Source: Clostridia bacterium
GTDB taxonomy: Bacteria > Bacillota > Clostridia > Christensenellales > Borkfalkiaceae
Length of the DNA stretch: 9,063 bases
NCBI GenBank assembly: GCA_021205485.1
Contig: JAJPXK010000096.1
Location: forward strand, 1 to 9,063
Direction: 5' to 3'
The position numbers and the translations under genes were made by a program. Positions 1 to 6,961 of the stretch are shown in pieces (the first letter of the stretch is position 1; each line of letters begins with the position of its first letter). Under the pieces are notes generated by a model that saw only the letters and a program-made list of their open reading frames with translations, did not search any database and was not told the origin of the DNA.

Positions 1-18
1 AAATTAATCAATTTGCTG

Positions 19-47
19 TTGACTTAAAAAGCCGGATATGCTATTAT
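19..47 (+). promoter_or_regulatory. Strong sigma-A-type promoter with extended -10
   Basis: TTGACT (19-24) is followed by a 17-nt spacer and TATTAT (42-47). A TG at 39-40, one base before the -10 box, makes it an extended -10 promoter. Transcription would start near 53-56 and run rightwards. The next credible gene on this strand is the lipoprotein at 604, so the promoter would give a leader of about 550 nt. No better promoter is visible closer to that gene. It remains possible that the promoter once served a gene now displaced by the repeats at 141-387. Confidence 0.65.
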
Positions 48-57
48 TTATATGGCT

Positions 58-75
58 TAAAAACTGCAGTTTTTA
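58..75. promoter_or_regulatory. 18-bp perfect palindrome, possible operator
   Basis: TAAAAACTGCAGTTTTTA is a perfect 18-bp palindrome lying just downstream of the expected start of the promoter at 19-47, a usual place for a repressor site. An 11-nt half (TAAAAACTGCA) recurs at 510-520, and a looser AACGCAGTT occurs near 573-581. It is too symmetric, with no loop, to favour an RNA hairpin over a DNA-binding site. The operator role is inferred from position and symmetry only. Confidence 0.45.
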
Positions 76-140
76 TCTGCTGTGAAAGTTGCCGAAAATT
101 ATCTTTAATATTATATGGTTTGCTTTGCCGTTTGCAAAGG

Positions 141-190
141 GGCTAACGCTCGCAATGACAGTAAGTCTTGCCTTCCCCTTGAGGGGAAGG
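141..190. repeat. Direct-repeat copy 1: truncated TGTCAT element end plus CCTTCCCC palindrome
   Basis: Bases 141-173 match 341-373 with only two mismatches (153 and 161), at a spacing of exactly 200 bp. The first 20 bases are the right-hand end of a TGTCAT-type inverted-repeat element, but no matching left end lies upstream, so this copy looks truncated. It runs into a palindrome with arms CCTTCCCC (171-178) and GGGGAAGG (183-190) around TTGA. This style of small palindromic repeat is familiar from intergenic regions of gut Clostridia. It encodes no transposase and no credible protein. Confidence 0.75.
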
Positions 191-255
191 TGTCGGCGTA
201 GCCGACGAATGAGGTGGAAATAATTGTCGCCTTATAACCTCCCCTATTAGGGGAG
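171..255. repeat. Cluster of three small hairpins (miniature palindromic element)
   Basis: There are three perfect inverted repeats in a row: CCTTCCCC/GGGGAAGG (171-178/183-190), GTCGGC/GCCGAC (192-197/201-206, loop GTA) and CTCCCCT/AGGGGAG (239-245/249-255, loop ATT). The first and third resemble each other, so the block may be one folding unit about 85 nt long with related ends, of the REP or non-autonomous-element type. If transcribed from the promoter at 19-47 it would form a strongly structured leader. None of the hairpins is followed by a U tract, so they are poor terminators. Confidence 0.7.
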
Positions 256-272
256 AATGGCATTACCTCCCC

Positions 273-360
273 TGTCATCCTGAGCGGAACGAAGTGAAGT
301 CGAAGGATCTCATATTGATAATGTCCAAAGTGGATTCCTCGGCTAACGCTCGGAATGACA
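273..360. repeat. TGTCAT-bounded inverted-repeat element (MITE/REP-like)
   Basis: The left end TGTCATCCTGAGCG (273-286) pairs with the right end CGCTCGGAATGACA (347-360); the arms agree at 12 of 14 positions. A second, weaker inner match (GTCGAAGGATCT near 299-310 against GGATTCCTCGGC near 332-343) extends the imperfect hairpin, so nearly the whole 88-nt unit is self-complementary. The TGTCATCCTGAGCG...AAGGATCT type is one I recognise as a widespread intergenic repeat in bacterial genomes. It has no coding capacity, so it could only have moved with help from elsewhere. Confidence 0.75.
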
Positions 361-387
361 TTAAGTCTTGCCTCCCCTTGAGGGGAG
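341..387. repeat. Direct-repeat copy 2 with CTCCCC palindrome
   Basis: This is the partner of 141-190. It begins inside the right end of the element at 273-360, shares the AAGTCTTGCCT junction, and ends in a palindrome with arms CTCCCC (372-377) and GGGGAG (382-387) around TTGA. Relative to copy 1 it differs by two substitutions and a one-base length change in the palindrome. Because the same junction follows the same element end in both copies, a composite unit was probably duplicated, rather than two elements landing twice in the same order. Confidence 0.75.
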
Positions 388-428
388 CCTTGAATGGCGG
401 CCCTGCTTGCAAACCTGTATGCAAATTT

Positions 429-449
429 TTTTTGTTTTACAAACAAAAA
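429..449. repeat. A/T-rich inverted repeat
   Basis: TTTTTGTTT (429-437) and AAACAAAAA (441-449) are perfect 9-base complementary arms around TAC. It lies immediately before the GC-richer hairpin at 453-480. Its bases 441-449 supply the T-rich stretch that would follow that hairpin on the reverse strand. Its own stability would be low and its role is unknown. Confidence 0.5.
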
Positions 450-480
450 GGGCGTGAAGCCTCTGAAATGAGGCTTCACG
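440..480 (-). terminator. Possible reverse-strand terminator hairpin
   Basis: CGTGAAGCCTC (453-463) and GAGGCTTCACG (470-480) form a perfect 11-bp stem with loop TGAAAT. Read on the reverse strand the stem is followed by CCC then TTTTTGTTTG, which fits an intrinsic terminator. On the forward strand the next bases are TAAAGAAATC with no U tract, so forward transcription from 19-47 should pass. No reverse gene is seen upstream of it, so it could instead be a relic or a structural element in the forward leader. Confidence 0.45.
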
Positions 481-509
481 TAAAGAAATCTTCTAAAACG
501 CTTGTAAAA

Positions 510-520
510 TAAAAACTGCA
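510..520 (+). promoter_or_regulatory. Half-site copy of the 58-75 palindrome
   Basis: TAAAAACTGCA repeats exactly the left 11 bases of the palindrome at 58-75. It lies about 84 nt before the lipoprotein start codon. It may be a second regulator contact or a chance match in A-rich DNA; base composition makes the A run uninformative, so only the CTGCA part carries weight. Confidence 0.25.
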
Positions 521-603
521 AACCGCTTAAATTTAAAGGAAAAAATCAACTTTCTTGCAAAAATTTCAAAAAAACGCAGTTAAATCTCATAAGGAGGGAT
601 AAA

Positions 604-2154
604 ATGAAAAAGCTAAAAAGCACACTGTTGCTTTTGCTGAGCTGCTTGTTTGTCTCGGTGTTCGCCTTTACAGGCTGTACCGACACAAATAAAGATTCCA
701 GCGGGTCTGACAGTACGGACACCTCAAGCAGTTCAGGCGGCAGCTCAAGCAGCGTGGAGGAGGGCGGAATAACAGAATTTTCGTCCAGCGCTGTGTTGCA
801 GTCGATTTCTGTAGACACAAGTTCTGCTAAAACGGGTTTCTCCGTCGGCGAAACGTTCTCTTACAGCGGGCTTGTGGTAGAAGCTACCGCGATCGAAGAT
901 TCTGTGGAATACACGCTTGAAGTAACCGATTACGAAATTGACTACAGCGAATATGACAGCAGCAAGGTAGGGGAATATACAATATATATTTCATATTCCG
1001 TTCCCGACACCACTGCCGAAAAGTATGCCACATATACGGTTACCGTAAGCTCTGTTCTTCCCGCTTACGCTAATATCGATGCCGTATACAGCGGAACAAC
1101 GCAATATACATATTCAGGCGAGGCGATAACTGTTGATTTGTCTTCAGAAAATCTTACTGTAACGTCGTACATCGGCGACGATTCAACAGCTCTTACTTCT
1201 GCCGCTGTTATTGATTATACATTATCATATTCTAAAGACAGCGGAGAGCTTGTTGAGCTTGAAGGTACTTCGCTTACAATAACAAGCAGAGGTCAGTACA
1301 GCGTTCAGGTTTCAACCGATTATACGGTAGGGACCGAAACTACTACTATGGTAGGCCAGTTTATCATATATGTTGTAGACGCCACTGTATCGTTCGCATA
1401 TAACAGCGACGGTACTACGGCCTATGGCGAAGATCCTGAAGAATCTGATATAGGTGCCGACTGGACTTATACCTTGACCCTCGCTTCGGGCGCGACCGAA
1501 ACGCTCAGCTATAGCGACGTAACTATAGACGCAAGCACTTCCCCCGGCAGCAACACCGCAACTGTAACATATGTTGACGAGTATACCTGCTATGTGGAAG
1601 ATGCGGAAGGCAACAGCGAATTGACCGCTGTTTCAACTACATATACCGCGGAAGTTGCTTACACTGTAGAGGGTACTGTAGTTGCAACAAATGTTGTGCT
1701 TAATATTGGTGCACTCATAACAGGGGAAACCCCTACATTGACCGCAGCCACATATACTACAGGCGTGACAATGTATAACGATAATGCGACATCTATAGGG
1801 TTTAATGCTTCCTCAGATGGTAATATAGTAATTGAATCGAACAGTAAGTCTGCAGACGGATATTCATTTGCTTATCGTCTTAAACTCGGCGGTACAGGCA
1901 CAATTAATTATCGTAATATAGAAATAAAGACTGCGGGCGCTTGTACGATAACTGTTTATATGTTGAGCAGTTCATCATCGTCAGCAAGAACCGTAAATTT
2001 GTATGACTCAACATTTACGACTACTGTAGGAACAGCCTCTGTAGACGGCGGAACTTTATATGCTTATACCTATACCGTAACAGAAGCTAGTACGTATTAT
2101 CTTGCTGCATCTGGCGGCGGTGCAAACGTATACGGCATACTGGTAACGTATTAA
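604..2154 (+). CDS. Surface lipoprotein with Ig-like domains and C-terminal carbohydrate-binding-like module
   Basis: This 516-residue protein is probably lipid-anchored on the outer face of the membrane. A basic start and Leu-rich core lead to a lipobox Phe-Thr-Gly-Cys with Cys25 as the lipidated residue, then a Ser/Thr/Gly/Asp linker (about 28-57). Residues 67-149 fit a bacterial Ig-like domain of the Big_3 type (hydrophobic pattern, VGEYTIYISY, ending TYTVTV). Two further beta-rich segments follow (about 155-259 and 260-371). Residues 383-516 form a separate beta module with RLKLGGTG, TITVYMLSSSSSS and a final NVYGILV, a pattern I associate with modules attached to pectate lyases. No catalytic motif is visible. 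AAGGAGG at 591-597, six bases before ATG, fixes the start. The lyase gene follows after 18 nt, so an operon and a role in binding pectin or its fragments are inferred. It could instead be a structural surface protein. Confidence 0.85.
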   Translation: MKKLKSTLLLLLSCLFVSVFAFTGCTDTNKDSSGSDSTDTSSSSGGSSSSVEEGGITEFSSSAVLQSISVDTSSAKTGFSVGETFSYSGLVVEATAIEDSVEYTLEVTDYEIDYSEYDSSKVGEYTIYISYSVPDTTAEKYATYTVTVSSVLPAYANIDAVYSGTTQYTYSGEAITVDLSSENLTVTSYIGDDSTALTSAAVIDYTLSYSKDSGELVELEGTSLTITSRGQYSVQVSTDYTVGTETTTMVGQFIIYVVDATVSFAYNSDGTTAYGEDPEESDIGADWTYTLTLASGATETLSYSDVTIDASTSPGSNTATVTYVDEYTCYVEDAEGNSELTAVSTTYTAEVAYTVEGTVVATNVVLNIGALITGETPTLTAATYTTGVTMYNDNATSIGFNASSDGNIVIESNSKSADGYSFAYRLKLGGTGTINYRNIEIKTAGACTITVYMLSSSSSSARTVNLYDSTFTTTVGTASVDGGTLYAYTYTVTEASTYYLAASGGGANVYGILVTY

Positions 2155-2172
2155 TAGGGGAGGAATAAGACG

Positions 2173-5100
2173 ATGAAAAATATTAAGAAAAGACTTTCTT
2201 CTATAGTAGCTCTTGCGATAATAGCGTTTCTTTCGCTGTCGTTGCTGTTCTCCTCTTTGATTTCTGACAGCCTCAGCGCTTCGGCTTCGGGCGAAACTAT
2301 AGGCGACAGCGGCATATCGTTTAACGGAACGGAATACACCGCTGACGTAGCCATCGGCGGCGGTACAGAATATCACGTAACCGAAGAAGAGGGTATTTCA
2401 GTTTTAAAAACATATATCAAAGCGGCTGAGCCCGGCGACATTATCTACCTTGCCGCAGGCACATACTCGGCTTCCGAAACGGATAACGAAAGCGACCCCG
2501 GCGCGATAGTCATGTATAACAGCGGTACATACGATGCGTATATAGCCATTCTCCCTGAAGATGGGGCGGAAGGCCAGGTTATATTTGACTTCAGCGCAAT
2601 GTCTTTCGGCAGCTCTAACCGCGGTATACAGGTCAACGGCAGTTACTGGTATATCTACGGCATCAACGTAACGGGCGCGGGCGATAACGGCCTGTATGTA
2701 GGCGGCAGCTACAACGTGGTAGAAAATTGCCAGTTCTACAACAACCGCGACACAGGTTTACAGCTTGGCAGGTCTTACGGCTCTTACAGCGATATATCGC
2801 AGTGGCCGAGCTACAACCTCATTAAAAACTGCACTTCGTATAACAACTACGACAACGAAACATACGGCGAAAACGCCGACGGCTTCGCGGCTAAACTTAC
2901 CGTAGGCTACGGCAACGTGTTTGACGGCTGTATAGCTTACCGCAACTCCGACGACGGCTGGGATTTATACGCCTATGCGGATAACGGCGATATCGGCGCG
3001 GTAATTATCTACAACTGCGTAGCGTTTGAAAACGGTTATCTTATGACAACGCAGAAAGAATTTAATGATTCCTGCACATTCACCACATCTTACGCAGAAT
3101 CAGATACAAATTCTTACACAACCCGCGACGGCGACGGCAATGGCTTCAAACTTGGCGGCAGCGTAATGCGCGGCAACGTTAAAATGTATAACTGCCTTTC
3201 ATTCAACAACCGTATGCACGGCGTAACAGATAACTCTAACCCCGGCGTGCTCAATATCGAAGGCGTTACCTCTTATAACAACGGCGCCGCCATAGATAAC
3301 GTCAGCACAAGCGAAACATTTGGCCAGATAGTGGTTGGTTCTGTAAGCGACGATTACGGCAACTTTAACACAGCCCGTTCGGAAAGCAGCTACAACAACT
3401 ATAAGAACAACCTTTCGATAGCAGACGAATACAGGTCAGACGGCTTAGGTGCGGACGAATTCCTCGGCTCGGCAGAAAATACCGTATTCAATATGGGCAG
3501 CGACACCTATAACTATATAGGCAGCGCGATAGATGCTTCCTCTTATGGTTCGGGCGCTTCTAAAGTAGGTTCGGCGGTAGAAGGCTGGGCGACGGCCGCT
3601 ACAGAATCGGAAGATGCCGAAGGCGATGTTGCGACTGTAGCTGAAACAGAAGACGAGGAAGAAGCGGATACTACAGGCCAGATAAATATATCCCTTCTGT
3701 TTGAAGAGCTTCCTTTCTATAAAACGACTGTATATGTAGACGCCGAAGGCAATGAGGTAACAGAGGGCACCGAAGGCGCGACAGCTACCACAAAGTATGT
3801 CTACAATGTTACAGGCCTTGAAAACTATGATATACACTCAACATACCGCAATTCAGACGGCTCCATAAATATGGACACGATGCTTCAGATTAAGGATACG
3901 TCTATGGCGGCAAGTCTCGGTATAGGCGCATACCTCAGCGAGAGCGAATGGAATGAATACACTCATTACTATACGGTATCTGTAAGCAACGCCTCAAGCG
4001 AGGAAGACGCAGTTTTAACGGCCGTTTACAATACATTATACCTGTATTGCAATACGGACGCCGTATATCAGGACTTCACGCTTACAACCTCTATGACGGG
4101 TGCTAACATTACATGGAAGTCGAGCAACGACGACGTGCTCCACATTGTAAAATCTTACAATAATTCCAACTCCAACTCTCAGGACGTTGATATAGAAGTT
4201 TACCGCCAGTCAACGGATACAGAAGTTACACTTACAGCTTATATATCCTACAACGGCGCTACCTGCGTTAAAACCTTTAACATAGTGGTTAAGGCGGACG
4301 AACCTTCGGTAGGCGATATCTACGTAGCCGAAGCTGACGAAAATAATGTAATAATTATTGATCAGTATCAGACGTATACCGAGCCCGAGCTTATAGTAAC
4401 AAACGCCGCCGATAACAACGGCAAGACCCTTGCAGACGGCACATACACTATATCGAGCCTTTACGAATACGCTACAAGCGCAACGTCGGCATACAGCAAG
4501 GTAGGTATGTTTACATCGTCTTCTGCGGGCGTTTACAGGATAACAAAAACTGTAACTCTTACGGGCGACGGCTCGCAGGCTTCATATACATATTATATCT
4601 ATGTCGCGAGCAACGACGCTGTGATTGACTTCACCGACGCAGCTGGAACATTGAGCGTTTACTCCGAAGGTTATATGCTCTCGGGCGACCTTACAAACAT
4701 AAAGGGCACTCTGTATGCATATTCAACCACATCTACGCTTGATTTAACAAGCTATACAACGGCTGCAGAGCAGGCTGCATATATTGCAACCCTCGGCGAC
4801 GTTGAATCTTACAGCTTTACCGCGAGCACAATCACGGCATACTTCACAAACAGCAACAGCGCTGCTTACAACGTATACTACTGGTTTGCTAACGGCAACG
4901 GCGATGTAACTTCAAGCGTGCATACACAGTCCGTATCACTTAAAACAGTTGCAACAACAAGTGAATTTAACAGTATGCTTATAGAAGCTGCAAGTTCTTC
5001 AAGCACGACAACGATATATTTGCTTACCGCAGATATTGATTATGAAGATTCCTGTCCTCCTTCAGTATATGAGACTGATAAAGATACTGGAGATTCAAAG

Positions 5101-6231
5101 GAGGTTGCTGGTTATGGTAGGAACTTCTATGCATTACTCAACGGCGGCGGGCACACTGTAAGCAATATCAACATAACAACGTCTACGTCAAATACAGGCC
5201 TTATAGGTAAGCTTATGGGCGGCACTATAATGAACATAAGGTTCCTTAATTACACCATAAGCGGCGCATCAGGCACAGGTCTTATAGGTCGTTCTTACGG
5301 CGGTTATATCTATAAAGTTTCTATGGATAGCGTTTCTATCACCGGTACCGACCGTGTAGGCGGCATTATAGGCCTTGACAGTGCTAATACAACTTATATT
5401 GACCAGGTAAGCGTTACCGGCTCTATAGTGAGCAACGGCAACCGTCCCGGCGGTATAATAGGCCACGTACAGCTTGATTCTGCTTATAACACCGTAAGGG
5501 CAGAAATTACTAACTGCTACGTTGCGGCTTCCATCAGCGGCGCGTCGTATGTAGGCGGTATAGTTGCAAGGTTCGACGATACTTCCGACGCATATTCGCT
5601 CTATATTGCTAACTGCTATGTAACAAGCGATCTTGTAAGCACAAATAACTATATCGGCGGTATCTTAGGCGGCCAGTCGGGCAGCGCAGGCTCATTCGAG
5701 ATTGATTCCTGTACATTCCTCGGCACAATAACCCTGAACGGCGAAACATTGGTTGAAGCTCTTAAGAACGCTTCAGGTATTGTAGGCAGATATGCTCAGT
5801 ATGCTCCTAGCACTGTTACTAATTGCGTATCTATCCTCAACCAGTACTTCGATGACTACGCGGCAGGCGTTTCAACCGATTACGCGGCTTCCGTTCACAG
5901 AATTATCCGTTGGCAGGCAGATACAGACGATACAATTATGCCTTCGTATGACGTAAGCACAGACGGCACGGCTACATGGCTTTACCTTTCGTCTTACGGC
6001 ACGGGCGACGGTTATCAGTCCCGTTACGAAAACCGCGAAGCTTACGCACCGTTTATCGTTCTTCAGTTCCTTGTAGACAACGGCTGGGATGAGTCTGTAA
6101 GGTGCGCCGACGAAGCAGAAAGAATTTCTGTAAATATCGGCTACACCACATGGTCTAAATACGGTTATACAACGTACGGAACAACTTCAGCTTCAGACGA
6201 TTCTTCAACCGACAGCTCAGTAACCGAATGA
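2173..6231 (+). CDS. Secreted multidomain pectate lyase, polysaccharide lyase family 9
   Basis: This 1352-residue exported enzyme should cleave pectic polymers by calcium-dependent beta-elimination. A signal peptide ends near Ala-Ser-Ala38. Residues about 50-470 form a right-handed beta-helix with PL9 motifs. Asp236 (NADGF), Asp260 and Asp261 (SDDG) and Asp264 (WDL) match the spacing of the family's calcium aspartates (209, 233, 234, 237 in Dickeya Pel9A). Lys326 in GNGFKLGG is the likely catalytic base. NSNPG at 354-358 is another family-like motif. An acidic linker (473-503) follows, then TYRNSDGSI...GIGAYL, which looks like the usual PL9 tail. About 612-708 resembles an atrophied Ig domain (ITWKSS near 646-651); 709-960 is more beta sheet; about 985-1190 is a GLUG-type repeat region. 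No LPXTG, SLH or dockerin anchor is visible. AGGGGAGG at 2156-2163 lies nine bases before ATG. Some PL9 members act on rhamnogalacturonan, so the exact substrate is open. Confidence 0.9.
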   Translation: MKNIKKRLSSIVALAIIAFLSLSLLFSSLISDSLSASASGETIGDSGISFNGTEYTADVAIGGGTEYHVTEEEGISVLKTYIKAAEPGDIIYLAAGTYSASETDNESDPGAIVMYNSGTYDAYIAILPEDGAEGQVIFDFSAMSFGSSNRGIQVNGSYWYIYGINVTGAGDNGLYVGGSYNVVENCQFYNNRDTGLQLGRSYGSYSDISQWPSYNLIKNCTSYNNYDNETYGENADGFAAKLTVGYGNVFDGCIAYRNSDDGWDLYAYADNGDIGAVIIYNCVAFENGYLMTTQKEFNDSCTFTTSYAESDTNSYTTRDGDGNGFKLGGSVMRGNVKMYNCLSFNNRMHGVTDNSNPGVLNIEGVTSYNNGAAIDNVSTSETFGQIVVGSVSDDYGNFNTARSESSYNNYKNNLSIADEYRSDGLGADEFLGSAENTVFNMGSDTYNYIGSAIDASSYGSGASKVGSAVEGWATAATESEDAEGDVATVAETEDEEEADTTGQINISLLFEELPFYKTTVYVDAEGNEVTEGTEGATATTKYVYNVTGLENYDIHSTYRNSDGSINMDTMLQIKDTSMAASLGIGAYLSESEWNEYTHYYTVSVSNASSEEDAVLTAVYNTLYLYCNTDAVYQDFTLTTSMTGANITWKSSNDDVLHIVKSYNNSNSNSQDVDIEVYRQSTDTEVTLTAYISYNGATCVKTFNIVVKADEPSVGDIYVAEADENNVIIIDQYQTYTEPELIVTNAADNNGKTLADGTYTISSLYEYATSATSAYSKVGMFTSSSAGVYRITKTVTLTGDGSQASYTYYIYVASNDAVIDFTDAAGTLSVYSEGYMLSGDLTNIKGTLYAYSTTSTLDLTSYTTAAEQAAYIATLGDVESYSFTASTITAYFTNSNSAAYNVYYWFANGNGDVTSSVHTQSVSLKTVATTSEFNSMLIEAASSSSTTTIYLLTADIDYEDSCPPSVYETDKDTGDSKEVAGYGRNFYALLNGGGHTVSNINITTSTSNTGLIGKLMGGTIMNIRFLNYTISGASGTGLIGRSYGGYIYKVSMDSVSITGTDRVGGIIGLDSANTTYIDQVSVTGSIVSNGNRPGGIIGHVQLDSAYNTVRAEITNCYVAASISGASYVGGIVARFDDTSDAYSLYIANCYVTSDLVSTNNYIGGILGGQSGSAGSFEIDSCTFLGTITLNGETLVEALKNASGIVGRYAQYAPSTVTNCVSILNQYFDDYAAGVSTDYAASVHRIIRWQADTDDTIMPSYDVSTDGTATWLYLSSYGTGDGYQSRYENREAYAPFIVLQFLVDNGWDESVRCADEAERISVNIGYTTWSKYGYTTYGTTSASDDSSTDSSVTE

Positions 6232-6267
6232 TAATAATCATTTAAAGCTATAATTTAGCGCAAAAAT

Positions 6268-6305
6268 TACCGCTGCGGCGATTTCGCCGCGGCGGTATAT
6301 TTTTA
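6268..6305. terminator. Bidirectional intrinsic terminator between convergent genes
   Basis: TACCGCTGCGGCG (6268-6280) pairs with CGCCGCGGCGGTA (6285-6297) around ATTT: 13 pairs, one of them G-U on the forward strand. Forward it is followed by TATTTTTATA. In reverse, the stem runs into ATTTTTG. It can therefore end both the lyase transcript, 36 nt past its stop codon, and the reverse-strand gene whose stop is at 6387. Confidence 0.85.
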
Positions 6306-6386
6306 TACGACAGTGCATGATATTGGCTGGTTTGAGTATGGTGTGATTTAAAATGTAGTTGAGTCTGTAGTGTAGGCTTTATTTTA

Positions 6387-6836
6387 TTATTGTGTGCGGG
6401 GAGGCGCCGGTACAAAGGCATCTTTAAAAGAAATACATACAGAAACATTGCCGTTTGTAAGCGGGCAAACCTCTATGGTGTCAGCTTCTTTTAATATGTT
6501 AAGGAATCTGCTCATATTATTAACAGAAAATACTACAGTCTCTATTTCACAGAATAACGATGTGCCTATCAGTTCGTCTGGTTTAATGGAAATTTTTGTA
6601 TCATCGTTATATGATTGAGTATATTCAATCAGGTCGTTGATCGCATCCATTATTATCGGGTAGCGTTCTTTATTTTTTATGAGATATACTGTCTCAGGCA
6701 TCAAATGTTTATATACGGTAAGCAGGGCATCAATTTCGGGATAGCTCTTTTCATCCAATAGTTCAGCTTCTTCTTTAAGTATAATGCGATTCAGTCTTTT
6801 TAATTTTTGAGCTTTGTTTTCAAACTCGCTTGACAT
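6387..6836 (-). CDS. Uncharacterised 149-residue cytoplasmic protein
   Basis: I do not recognise this family. The protein has no signal peptide or membrane segment. Residues 1-80 look helical and charged (KAQKLKRLNRIILKEEAELLDE could form a short coiled coil). About 90-143 alternates hydrophobic and polar residues as in a small beta sheet (SLFCEIETVVFSVNN, TIEVCPLTNGNVSVCISF), and the tail is proline-rich (VPAPPRTQ). Cysteines fall near residues 100, 129 and 138, with no metal-site spacing. On the coding strand GGAGG (complement of 6846-6850) lies nine bases before the ATG at 6836, which supports the start. It is divergent from the acetyltransferase and convergent with the lyase, ending at the shared terminator. 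An alpha/beta adaptor or regulator is only a guess. Confidence 0.75.
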   Translation of the reverse strand: MSSEFENKAQKLKRLNRIILKEEAELLDEKSYPEIDALLTVYKHLMPETVYLIKNKERYPIIMDAINDLIEYTQSYNDDTKISIKPDELIGTSLFCEIETVVFSVNNMSRFLNILKEADTIEVCPLTNGNVSVCISFKDAFVPAPPRTQ

Positions 6837-6861
6837 GTTTTTTTGCCTCCAGAATTTTTTC

Positions 6862-6881
6862 CGTAAGTTTTAAGGCTTACG
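6862..6881. promoter_or_regulatory. Short inverted repeat in the leader of the reverse gene
   Basis: CGTAAG (6862-6867) and CTTACG (6876-6881) are perfect 6-base arms around an 8-base loop. They sit just upstream of the ribosome binding site of the reverse-strand gene. This could be an operator or a leader hairpin. No convincing reverse promoter could be placed nearby, so the call is weak. Confidence 0.3.
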
Positions 6882-6961
6882 CTTATAAAGCAAAAGGGGG
6901 GAACCACCTTATGTAGTTATTTAAAAAAATTTCTTAAAAAGGTTGTGTAAAACGGCGGTAA

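Noticed and set aside
115..201. Tiny forward frame (ATG 115) that could be a leader peptide
   Set aside because: It is mostly the truncated repeat and the CCTTCCCC palindrome, with no ribosome binding site before the ATG.
171..387. CRISPR array
   Set aside because: The repeats are palindromic, unequal in length, spaced 200 bp apart and only two in number, with no uniform spacers or cas genes.
294..512. Forward open frame of 72 codons in the leader
   Set aside because: It starts inside the TGTCAT element, crosses the second direct repeat and a hairpin, and lacks a ribosome site.
111..521. Reverse-strand open frame of 136 codons across the leader region
   Set aside because: It runs through the palindromic repeats and hairpins, has no ribosome binding site, and its translation is only the repeat sequence read as protein.
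555..585. TTGCAA...TTAAAT as a second promoter just before the lipoprotein
   Set aside because: The spacer is 19 nt, the -10 is poor, and the start point would fall on the ribosome binding site.
3445..3837. Reverse-strand open frame of 130 codons inside the lyase gene
   Set aside because: It overlaps the well-supported PL9 coding sequence and has no promoter, ribosome site or domain pattern; the codon bias of the forward gene creates such frames.
5098..5161. AAAGGAGG followed by an out-of-frame ATG at 5114 inside the lyase gene
   Set aside because: The resulting frame is only 16 codons and lies within a continuous coding region; the Shine-Dalgarno-like string encodes SKE in the main frame.
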